Below, piece by piece: positions 33,128 through 41,108 of a stretch of 64,000 bases of DNA. The notes beneath the pieces are model-generated. The model saw nothing but the letters and a program-made list of their open reading frames with translations. It made no database searches and was not told the origin of the DNA. The DNA is from CAVVDY01 sp963815775. GTDB taxonomy: Bacteria > Acidobacteriota > Terriglobia > Terriglobales > Acidobacteriaceae. The DNA is taken from contig CAWFIB010000027.1 in the NCBI GenBank assembly GCA_963815775.1, forward strand, positions 62,001-126,000, written 5' to 3'. Each line of letters begins with the position of its first letter. Position 1 is the stretch's first letter. Both the position numbers and the translations under genes were made by a program.

Positions 33128-34543
33128 TCAGAGCCTCGCGTAGGCAAAAGGCCCTGTAGGCATTGGGAGGGCGATGGTGGCGATACAGCCGGAGGTGTCG
33201 GGCCGGTTGAGGAGCTGGATGGTGCCGCCGTGAGCTTCGACGATGTGGCGGCAGAGCACCAGGCCGATACCGCTGCCACTTTCCTTGGTGGTATAGAAGG
33301 GCACAAACGCGTTCTCCGGATTCAGCAGGCCGGGTCCGCTGTCCACGACCTGTATTTGTACGTAGTGAGAGTTGCGTGACCAACGAATGAATACAGGAGA
33401 TTCGCCACTTTCCTGATGGCCGGCCTGGAGGACGGCCTCAGCGGCGTTGCGCACCACGTTGATCAGCACCTGCTCCAATTGATCGGGGTCGGCCGGTACG
33501 GTGATGTCAGGCCCGGGCTCGACCCGGACCCGGATGCGGGTTTCCAATACCGCCGTGCGCTCGACCAGGCCGCGTATGGCGGTAGGTTGGAGTTTCGGGG
33601 TCGGCATCTTCGCGATCTGCCGATAGGCCTGGAGGAAGCGGTTGAGCGACGCTGAACGCGACTCGATGATTCCCAATCCTTTTTCAAAGTCGGCGCGTTC
33701 CTCAATGCCGACCGGCATGGCTTTCACCCGGAGCAGCAAGGTGCCGGCGATGGACTTGATTGGCGTCAGCGAGTTGTTGAGCTCATGTCCCAGAACGCGG
33801 ATCAGACGCTGCCATGCGCTGCGCTCCTCCTCACGCAAGGCGCGGCTGACGTCAGACAACAGGATCAGCGTGTGAGGAACGCCCTTCTCGCGGAACGACG
33901 TGCGTCGCACCAGCCATCGCGAATTGGGGCTCAGAGGGCTGAATGAGGTGACGCTGGTGTCGGACTGCAAGTATGGGGTCAAGCCAATTTCGTTGGCGCT
34001 ATGCCCCAGCAGATCTTCGCGGGACTGTTGCAGCAATCGGCTCCCGGCTGAATTCACCAGCTTGAGTTTGCCGTTGGGATCAAAGGTAAATAGCGGCGTG
34101 TCGATCTCTTCCAGCACCCGCTTGAGCAGCTCGGTGGCTTCGACGGCAACCGTCTTCTGCTCGGAAAGAGTATCGGCCAGCGCGTTGACTTCCTTCGCCA
34201 GTTCGCCGAGCGCATCGTTGGGGACGGCGCCTCGCGCGCGGAAGGAAAAATCTTCTTCGCGCAACGACGAAATGACGTTGGTCAAGGTTTGCAAAGGGCG
34301 GATGACCTGGTCGTGCAGGGCGGCTTCGAGGACGAGGAAGAGAATAACCAGGGCGATGGCGAGGGACCACTTTGCATCGCGGGACCAGTCTTGCCGGAAG
34401 ATGAGCACCAGGGCAACGATCAAGCCTGGTGCGGCGAGCAGAGTCGAGAACAGGCGAATGCGCCGTTCGTACAGGCGACGTCGTCTCCGCTTGCCGCCTC
34501 CAGGCGAAGACGCGGACGGTGGCCCGTGCCCTCTAGATGCCAT
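33128..34543 (-). CDS. Sensor histidine kinase, NtrY-like (HAMP-PAS-HATPase)
   Basis: The 471-aa inner-membrane kinase has two TMs (about 29-48 and 60-76) with almost no periplasmic loop. HAMP follows (VIRPLQTLTNVISSLREEDF), then PAS (LEEIDTPLFTFDPNGKLKLV). The H-box is LGHELNNSLTPIKS with the phospho-acceptor His. The N-box is VVRNAAEAVL, the G-boxes VDSGPGLL and KESGSGIGLVL. The short periplasmic part suggests a membrane or cytoplasmic signal. It overlaps the upstream response-regulator gene by 11 bp and is last in the export operon, so the pair most likely regulates that operon, possibly in response to envelope or drug stress. Confidence 0.85.
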   Translation of the reverse strand: MASRGHGPPSASSPGGGKRRRRRLYERRIRLFSTLLAAPGLIVALVLIFRQDWSRDAKWSLAIALVILFLVLEAALHDQVIRPLQTLTNVISSLREEDFSFRARGAVPNDALGELAKEVNALADTLSEQKTVAVEATELLKRVLEEIDTPLFTFDPNGKLKLVNSAGSRLLQQSREDLLGHSANEIGLTPYLQSDTSVTSFSPLSPNSRWLVRRTSFREKGVPHTLILLSDVSRALREEERSAWQRLIRVLGHELNNSLTPIKSIAGTLLLRVKAMPVGIEERADFEKGLGIIESRSASLNRFLQAYRQIAKMPTPKLQPTAIRGLVERTAVLETRIRVRVEPGPDITVPADPDQLEQVLINVVRNAAEAVLQAGHQESGESPVFIRWSRNSHYVQIQVVDSGPGLLNPENAFVPFYTTKESGSGIGLVLCRHIVEAHGGTIQLLNRPDTSGCIATIALPMPTGPFAYARL

Positions 34544-35930
34544 GCTTTTCCATGCGCCGGTAAAGCGCGCCCCGGCTGAGGCCGAGGGCCTCCGCCGCTT
34601 GTGTCACATTGCCCTGGAAGCGCTGCAGCGCTTTGCGGATCAGCGCCGCCTCCATCGACTCCAGGCTCATGTCATCCATGTCGAGACTTGCTGCGCGCGG
34701 TTGCGTCAGGCCGAGGTCCGCCGCCTGCAGGTCCGAGGAGCGGCACATCAGGACAGCGCGCTCCAGGGTATGCTCCAGCTCGCGAACATTGCCGGGCCAG
34801 GGATGCTGCAACAAAGCCTGCAGCGCCGCCGGCTCAAAGCCGCGTATCTCGCGCCGATAGCGGCCGGCATAGCGGGAGAGGAAGTAGGCGGCCAGGACAG
34901 GAATGTCTTCCCGCCGCTCCCGCAAGGGCGGCAGTTGAATCTCCACCGTGTTGAGGCGGAAGAGCAGGTCCTCGCGGAACTGCCCACTCGCACAGGCGGC
35001 GCGCACGTCCATATTAGTGGCCGAGATGACGCGCACGTCGATCTGCTTGGCGCGCGATGAGCCCACGCGTTCAATTTCGCCCGACTCCAGTACGCGCAGC
35101 AGCTTGGCCTGCTGGCGAATAGGAACGTTGCCGATCTCGTCCAGGAAGATGGTTCCACCATGCGCCAGCTCGAATCGTCCGATGCGATCGGTTTTGGCGT
35201 CGGTGAAGGCGCCCTTCACGTGTCCGAAAAGTTCGCTCTCGAAAATGCCTTCCGACAGAGCGCCGGTATTGACCGCCACCAGCGATCGCTGGGCACGTCG
35301 CGACAGGGCGTGGATGGTCTGCGCAACCACTTCTTTGCCGGTTCCGTGCTCGCCCAGGATCAGAATGTTGGCATCCGACGGCGCCACCCGGGTAATGGTT
35401 TCCATCACGCTCTTCATCGCCGGCGCGGTGGCGATGAAATCGGGACGGTTCTCGGCTTTGAGCAGACGGTTCTCGGCCTCCAGATGCTGGGCCTTCTGAA
35501 GGGCACGATAGAGTTCGATCTGAGTGCGAACGATCGAGACCAGGCGTTCGTTGTCCCACGGCTTTTGGATGAAATCGCGGGCCCCGCGCCGCATCGCTTC
35601 CACCGCTAGCTCCACGTTGCCCCAGGCGGTCATCACGATCACGGGCAGATTGCTGTCGATGCCCACAATCTCGGACAGCAGGGTGAGGCCCTCCTGCCCG
35701 GAGGTGGTGTCGCGGGTGTAGTTGAGGTCGATCAGCACGGCGTCATAGCTGTCGAGCGACAAGGCTTCACGCACCAGTTGCGGAGAGCGCGCGGTGTCGA
35801 CCTGGTAGCCCTGCGCACTCAACAGAAATTGGATGGCGTCGAGGATGTCCTGCTGATCGTCCGCCGCCAGCACTCTGGGGCGATCGCTGCCCCCAGGTTG
35901 CGGCCGGCGCGCTGAGCGTACCGGATTCAT
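34533..35930 (-). CDS. Sigma54-dependent response regulator (NtrC/NtrX family)
   Basis: The 465-aa protein starts at ATG 35930, four bases after the TolC-family stop. The receiver domain has the acidic pair in VLAADDQQDIL, phospho-acceptor Asp in VLIDLNY, Thr in IVMTAWG and Lys in IQKPWD. The AAA+ domain has Walker A GEHGTGKE, Walker B GGTIFLDEIGN, and a sigma54-contact loop that reads GAFTDA rather than GAFTGA. A Fis-type HTH ends the protein (GNVTQAAEALGLSRGALYRRM). The pair with the downstream kinase is canonical; the loop change may alter sigma54 remodelling. The likely target is a sigma54 promoter, perhaps upstream of the export operon, although no box was found there by eye. Confidence 0.9.
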   Translation of the reverse strand: MNPVRSARRPQPGGSDRPRVLAADDQQDILDAIQFLLSAQGYQVDTARSPQLVREALSLDSYDAVLIDLNYTRDTTSGQEGLTLLSEIVGIDSNLPVIVMTAWGNVELAVEAMRRGARDFIQKPWDNERLVSIVRTQIELYRALQKAQHLEAENRLLKAENRPDFIATAPAMKSVMETITRVAPSDANILILGEHGTGKEVVAQTIHALSRRAQRSLVAVNTGALSEGIFESELFGHVKGAFTDAKTDRIGRFELAHGGTIFLDEIGNVPIRQQAKLLRVLESGEIERVGSSRAKQIDVRVISATNMDVRAACASGQFREDLLFRLNTVEIQLPPLRERREDIPVLAAYFLSRYAGRYRREIRGFEPAALQALLQHPWPGNVRELEHTLERAVLMCRSSDLQAADLGLTQPRAASLDMDDMSLESMEAALIRKALQRFQGNVTQAAEALGLSRGALYRRMEKHGI

Positions 35931-35934
35931 GTCT

Positions 35935-37881
35935 CTACTTTCGAGAGCTGGCTGTACCATTGATTGCGTCCTGCACCAGGATGCCATTATGTTCCAAAGT
36001 CTTGCCGGTTGCACGGTCGAGCTCGACTTGAGACTTCTCGTAGGCGGTCATGGCGTTGACGAAGTCGAGTTCGGCGAGTGCCAGGTCGCGCTGCGCTCCC
36101 AGGGTCTGGAAGCTTGAGGCAGCGCCCAACTTCTGCTCTTTCTGCGTAATCTCGAACAGGTGCTGCGCCAAGTCCCGCCCTTTGGCGGCCGAAGCCACGC
36201 GGGCCGCACTCTGCTCCAGCGCGTAGCGCGCATTGCGCACCTCGATGCGAATCTGCTTCCTCAATTCCTCCAGGCGTACTTCCGCCTGGCGGTACTCCAG
36301 CTCCGAACGGTATTGGTCCGCCTTGGCGATCCGATTGCGCAACGGAATACTCACCGAAGCACCGACATAGTAGTCCGGCGCCGATCCATTCCAGGCATTG
36401 GAGAAGGCTCCGCCGAAGTCCTTGGGCACGGTCGATTGCCCGCCGAGTGTATAGGCCGGATTGTCCAGGCCGGCCAGCCCGCTTCCGCCGTAGGAGGCTA
36501 CAAGGTCGACGCTGGGCAACAAAGCGTTGCGCGCCGCCTTGCGGGTGATCTGGCGGTTGTGCAGGTCGATCGATGATTCAGCCAGCTCCGGCCGCGCCTG
36601 TAGCGCCTCGTGGATAAGATCGAGGATCGGCACCGCCGCCACCTGTACCTTCCTGTCTTGCAAGTGGTCGGTGGGGACGACCGGCATCTCTTCCAGGGTT
36701 GGATCGTCGAGTGACTTGGTCAGCGCGTTTTTGATTAACGATTCCTGCAACTGAAGATTGGTGCGCGCGATGGTCAGGTCCTGATCGCGGCGCGAGACCT
36801 CGGCTTCGGCGCGCGTCACCTCGAGCTCGGGAATCGCCTGCAGGTTGAGTTGCTTGCGCGCGATATCGAGCGACTGCTGCGCAAACGCCAGCGATTGCTC
36901 GTTAACCCGTGCCTGCTCGTACGCGCTGACCAGGTCCCAGTAGATGTTCTCGATCTGGGTGACCGTGGCGATTACCTGGTTCCGGAATGCGATGTCGGAG
37001 ATTTCCTTGTCGTTCTTGGCGATTTTCAGGTAGCGCAGGTTGGGACCAAAGCCGAACCCCGCCAGCAGCGGTTGGCGTATCTGAAACTGCGTTTGCGCGT
37101 TCAGCGCGGGCGACAGACTGGTGAAGATACTGTTGGTCGTCTGCCGATTGTTGAAGAACTGCGCGGTGACAATTGTCCCCGTCGGGAATGCCTGCTGATA
37201 GCCGAGATCCATCGTGCCGGTGTTCTGCTGCAGCGTGGGCACGCCGTTGATCTGTAGGTTGGCTTGCGGCAGCGTCAGATGCTCCACCCCGCCGTTGCCG
37301 GTGATGAGCGGATCGAAATTGGGGACCGCAGTACCGGTACCAAGCGTTGACTCGACCAGTCCGGAGGCTCCTGCGCCCGCTCCCCCTGCACCGCCAGTCG
37401 TGCCGCCGGCTCCGGCCCCGGGAGCGCCCGCCCCAAATCCGCCAACGCCTCCGCCGGGCGTGTTTTGCACGATGCCGGTGTTAACGCCGCGAAAGATTCC
37501 GCCTGCGCGCGTGCGAAGAATGTCAGTGTCGGCGATGGGCAGGTTGTAGCGGGCGATCACCAGGTCGAGATTGTTCTCCAGGGCCAGGTCAATGGCATCG
37601 CGCAGCGAGATGTATAGCTTGCCATCGTGAATGAGCGATTGCAGCAGGGAAGAGTTTCCCAGGTTGGGCTGCGGCACGGTATCCGGCATGTACGGCGCGA
37701 TGGGGCTGTGCGACTTCGGTATCTGTAACGATGCCGGCGTGGTGAGCGCCACCTGCGGCTGCGGCGCGGGAGTTGCAGGAGGCGCTGGCTCCTGAGATTG
37801 CTGCGCCAGCACCGAAAACGGCGTGAACAGCATGGCTGCGACGGCCAGCATCGCGCATGGCTTGCGGAGGTACTCGATCAC
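35935..37881 (-). CDS. TolC-family outer-membrane efflux protein
   Basis: The 648-aa protein starts at GTG 37881 in a 4-bp GTGA overlap with the ATPase gene upstream; its signal peptide is MLAVAAMLFTPFSVLA. Two OEP-type repeats are seen, with long coiled-coil helices (ARVNEQSLAFAQQSLDIARK, EVRNARYALEQSAARVASAA) and SVSIPLRNRIAKADQYRSEL, which is typical of TolC homologues. It is longer than TolC (~490 aa) because of a Gly/Ala/Pro-rich insertion (residues about 155-190, GGVGGFGAGAPGAGAGG) near the first barrel strands. It should be the outer-membrane exit duct for the MacA/ADOP permease complexes encoded upstream in the same operon. Confidence 0.9.
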   Translation of the reverse strand: MIEYLRKPCAMLAVAAMLFTPFSVLAQQSQEPAPPATPAPQPQVALTTPASLQIPKSHSPIAPYMPDTVPQPNLGNSSLLQSLIHDGKLYISLRDAIDLALENNLDLVIARYNLPIADTDILRTRAGGIFRGVNTGIVQNTPGGGVGGFGAGAPGAGAGGTTGGAGGAGAGASGLVESTLGTGTAVPNFDPLITGNGGVEHLTLPQANLQINGVPTLQQNTGTMDLGYQQAFPTGTIVTAQFFNNRQTTNSIFTSLSPALNAQTQFQIRQPLLAGFGFGPNLRYLKIAKNDKEISDIAFRNQVIATVTQIENIYWDLVSAYEQARVNEQSLAFAQQSLDIARKQLNLQAIPELEVTRAEAEVSRRDQDLTIARTNLQLQESLIKNALTKSLDDPTLEEMPVVPTDHLQDRKVQVAAVPILDLIHEALQARPELAESSIDLHNRQITRKAARNALLPSVDLVASYGGSGLAGLDNPAYTLGGQSTVPKDFGGAFSNAWNGSAPDYYVGASVSIPLRNRIAKADQYRSELEYRQAEVRLEELRKQIRIEVRNARYALEQSAARVASAAKGRDLAQHLFEITQKEQKLGAASSFQTLGAQRDLALAELDFVNAMTAYEKSQVELDRATGKTLEHNGILVQDAINGTASSRK

Positions 37882-38576
37882 CGGGCCACCGCCTCGCGTG
37901 CGGCGTTGCGCTCCTCGGAGACGATCCATCCATCGCGCAACTGTATGGTCCTGCCGCCGTAGGCGGCATTGGTCTCAGAGTGCGTCACCTGGACGATCGT
38001 TGTTCCCTCACGATTCAGTTCGCAGAACAGCTCCATGATCTCCTTGGCCTGGGTTGAATGCAGATTGCCGGTGGGCTCGTCAGCCAGCAACAATGCCGGT
38101 TTGTGGATGATGGCGCGCGCGATGCCTACAAGCTGCTGCTGTCCCCCCGAAAGCTGGCTGGGATAGAGGTCCTTCTTGGCCACGATCTGGAAGCGGTCCA
38201 GAGTGTCGGCAACCATGCTCTGGCGCTCCGACTTGGGGATGTCCTTATACGACAGCGGCAGGTCGATGTTCTCCTGCACCGTAAGGTCGTCGATCAAGTG
38301 ATAGCTTTGGAAGACCATGCCGACGTTGCGCTTCGCCAGTTCGGCGCGGCCCTTACGCCGGAGCTCGTGTACGGCGTCGTCTTCGAAGAAGTACTGTCCG
38401 CGCCACTCGTCATCGAGCAGCGCCAGCACATTCAGCAGCGAAGATTTGCCTGCGCCGGAAGGGCCCATGAGCGTGAGGAATTCTCCCCGCTTGATCTTCA
38501 GGTTGATGCGGCGCAGCACCCAGGTCTCGCCCGCAGCCGTTTTGTAGCTTCGTTCTACGTCCTTAAGTTCAATCAT
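37878..38576 (-). CDS. LolD/MacB-type ABC ATPase
   Basis: The 232-aa ATPase has Walker A GPSGAGKSS, Q-loop VGMVFQSYHLIDDLTV, signature LSGGQQQLVGIARAI, Walker B LLLADEPTGNL and a terminal His in VTHSET. The layout is that of LolD/MacB-type ATPases that power FtsX-fold permeases. The usual Arg after LSGGQQQ is Leu here. It begins 6 bp downstream of one ADOP permease and overlaps the TolC gene. It is the second ATPase in the operon, so each ADOP may have its own. ADOP permeases are usually found without adjacent ATPases. Confidence 0.9.
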   Translation of the reverse strand: MIELKDVERSYKTAAGETWVLRRINLKIKRGEFLTLMGPSGAGKSSLLNVLALLDDEWRGQYFFEDDAVHELRRKGRAELAKRNVGMVFQSYHLIDDLTVQENIDLPLSYKDIPKSERQSMVADTLDRFQIVAKKDLYPSQLSGGQQQLVGIARAIIHKPALLLADEPTGNLHSTQAKEIMELFCELNREGTTIVQVTHSETNAAYGGRTIQLRDGWIVSEERNAAREAVAR

Positions 38577-38582
38577 GGATTC

Positions 38583-41102
38583 CTATTCGTAGCGCAGCGC
38601 CTTCATCGGTTCAACGGCCGCCGCGCGCCGTACCGGCAGCAACGCGGCCGCCAGCACCACCAGAACGATGATGCCGGTCACCGACAGCAGGGTCAGCGGG
38701 TCGTGGTTGGAGACGCCGAACAGTTGATGGCTTAACAGGCGGCCACTGGCAATCGCAATGGGTATGGCGACCACAAAGCTGATGAGCAGCAAGCGGAGCA
38801 CCTCGCCCAGCATCATGCGCAGCACCGCTCCCCGGTCGGCGCCCAGAGCCATACGAATGCCGATCTCGCGCGTCCGTTGTGCCGCCGAGAACGCCAGCAC
38901 ACCGTACAATCCCACCGCGCACAGCAAGGTTGCCAGCGCACCGAAGCACTCCGCCAGGAAGGTCACCAGCTTCTCGGTGTTGAGCTGAGTATCGATCTGG
39001 TCGTCCATACTGCGGAAACTATCCAGCACCAGCTTGGGATCGATCTGCTGCACGGCCGCCCGCACGCTGGGCATCACCGCGTCCGGCGACGACGCGGTGC
39101 GCAGGTAGTAGGTCATGTCGAAGCGCCTGCGATCGGTGGCGCGGTCAATCGCCAGGTAGCCGGTCGGCCTGGATGGCGTGCGCAAGTCCGAGTGCTTAAC
39201 GTCACCCACGACCCCGACAATCTCGATATCGGTCTTCGCCGTAGGTCCTCCACCGATGCCGTAGTAGCGGCCGATCGCCGCTTGCGGACTGGCGAACCAC
39301 TTCTTGGCAAACGTCTCATTGATGACAGCCACTTTAGCGGCATCAGGACGGTTGTCCTGATCGGTCAGCGTCCGTCCTGCCACCAACGGGATGTTCATGG
39401 TCGCAAAGTAACCGGGTGTGACCTGTCCACGCTCAACATCGGTATCGTCCAGGGAGGATGCCGGTATGCCTGCGACCGTGATGTTAGAGGCGGTATCATC
39501 CCCAGCAAGCTCGGGATCGTCGGTCGCGGCAACCGATTTCACTCCCGGAAGTGCGCTCATCGTTTCCAGCAAGTGATGCCTTAGTTCGGTGGAGCGCTCT
39601 TTGTCATAGCCCGCGAGCGTGGGATCGATGCTAAACGTAAGCAGATGATCGGGACGAAAGCCGACATCCACGGAACGCAAGTTCTTCATCGTCCGCACGA
39701 AGAGCCCGGCGCCAAAGAGCAGCAGCACGCTCAATCCGATCTGCACGCCAACGAAGACCCGTTTCAGGCGCGACTGACCCGTCGTGGCGGTGCTCACCTG
39801 CTGTTTCAGGGCAGCCGTCAGGTCCGGACGCCAGAACTCCACCGCAGGCACCAGGCTGAAGACCAGCCCCGCTGTGATACCCACCGCAAGGTTGAAGGCA
39901 AAGATGCGAGGATCGAGCCCGGAGCTGAACGGCATGCTGGGCGAGTCGGTAAATATACGGTGAAGCAGAAGGTTGGTGATCTCCGGAGCGAGCAGTAGTC
40001 CCAGCAGCCCGCCACCGATGCCCAGCAGCATGCCTTCCATCAGAAGCTGTTGTACGATGCGGCTGCGTTTTGCGCCCAGCGAGTAACGCACCGACATCTC
40101 CCGCCTGCGTCCGGCGGCGCGCACCAGCAGCAGGCCGGCAAGGTTGGCGCAGGCAATGACGATGACCAGCACCACCATGCCCATCACGATCAGCAGAGGG
40201 GTGCGGATCTCATCGCGTAGTGGCGAGAAGCCGCGCTTTGCGTCTAGCAGCGTGACCTTCGATTTGGCCACGAAGCGTTCGACAAACTTTGCGGAATGAT
40301 CGTGGATCTCCTTCAGTTCTTCCTGTCGCAGTGCCTTCCACAGTGGCTCGATCCCCGCCTCGGCGCTGCTCACCGACTCGCCGGGTTTCAGCCGGGCGAT
40401 GATGTTCAGCCAACGCGAGCGATGCTTGTCCAGGTCGTTCCACCCCGGTGTCACCTCGGGCTTCATCATCATCGGAACAAACAAGTCAGGCCGGTCGCCC
40501 ACGACCACACTCCTGAAGCCCGGCGGAGCGATGCCGATGATGGTGAAGGGGTGTCCGTTGATGAGAATGCTGCTGTTGATGGCAGACCGGTCAGCGCCAA
40601 AGCGCCGCACCCAATACTCGTAGCTCAGGACGGCTACCGGATCGCGCTCCTGCACTTCGTCGTCGCTGGGCGAAATCAGCCTTCCTGCGGCGGGCTGCAG
40701 TCCGAGCACTTGAAAGTAGTTACCCGATATCAGCTCGGCCATCGCCAGCTTCGAGTCGTTGTGATATTGAACGCCTACCTGCGCCGGAGTGCGTGCCAGC
40801 ATCCCGTCGAATACGGAACTCTTGTCGCGCAGGTCGCGGTACATCGGGTACGAGAAGTAGAGATGGTCGTCGCCGCCCCACGAACTGACGTGGCCCGAGT
40901 CTGAGCCGACAGACTTCAACTGGACCAGCCCGCCGGGATCCTTTACCGGCAGGCTCCGCAGCAATACCTGATCGAGCAGGCTGAAGATGGCGGTGTTGGC
41001 GCCGATCCCCAGCGCCAGAATCAGCATGGCAACGATGGTGAATCCCGGACTCTTGCGCAACTGACGAAGGGCGTAACGAAGGTCTTGCAGCAGGGTGCTC
41101 AT
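38583..41102 (-). CDS. ADOP-family FtsX/MacB-like permease (first of pair)
   Basis: The 839-aa inner-membrane protein starts at ATG 41102, 6 bp after the previous stop. It opens with LQDLRYALRQLRKSPGFTIV and LALGIGANTAIFSLLDQVLL, the acidobacterial duplicated orphan permease (ADOP) hallmark. Architecture: TM1, a large MacB_PCD periplasmic domain, three TMs (FtsX), a second periplasmic domain and three TMs. The last segment (TREIGIRMALGADRGAVLRM, then LLPVRRAAAVEPMKALRYE) is classic FtsX. It likely works by mechanotransmission, pushing substrates through the MFP/TolC duct rather than transporting across the inner membrane. The substrate is unknown; toxic lipids, peptides or antibiotics are possible. 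Confidence 0.9.
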   Translation of the reverse strand: MSTLLQDLRYALRQLRKSPGFTIVAMLILALGIGANTAIFSLLDQVLLRSLPVKDPGGLVQLKSVGSDSGHVSSWGGDDHLYFSYPMYRDLRDKSSVFDGMLARTPAQVGVQYHNDSKLAMAELISGNYFQVLGLQPAAGRLISPSDDEVQERDPVAVLSYEYWVRRFGADRSAINSSILINGHPFTIIGIAPPGFRSVVVGDRPDLFVPMMMKPEVTPGWNDLDKHRSRWLNIIARLKPGESVSSAEAGIEPLWKALRQEELKEIHDHSAKFVERFVAKSKVTLLDAKRGFSPLRDEIRTPLLIVMGMVVLVIVIACANLAGLLLVRAAGRRREMSVRYSLGAKRSRIVQQLLMEGMLLGIGGGLLGLLLAPEITNLLLHRIFTDSPSMPFSSGLDPRIFAFNLAVGITAGLVFSLVPAVEFWRPDLTAALKQQVSTATTGQSRLKRVFVGVQIGLSVLLLFGAGLFVRTMKNLRSVDVGFRPDHLLTFSIDPTLAGYDKERSTELRHHLLETMSALPGVKSVAATDDPELAGDDTASNITVAGIPASSLDDTDVERGQVTPGYFATMNIPLVAGRTLTDQDNRPDAAKVAVINETFAKKWFASPQAAIGRYYGIGGGPTAKTDIEIVGVVGDVKHSDLRTPSRPTGYLAIDRATDRRRFDMTYYLRTASSPDAVMPSVRAAVQQIDPKLVLDSFRSMDDQIDTQLNTEKLVTFLAECFGALATLLCAVGLYGVLAFSAAQRTREIGIRMALGADRGAVLRMMLGEVLRLLLISFVVAIPIAIASGRLLSHQLFGVSNHDPLTLLSVTGIIVLVVLAAALLPVRRAAAVEPMKALRYE

Positions 41103-41108
41103 CGTTGC

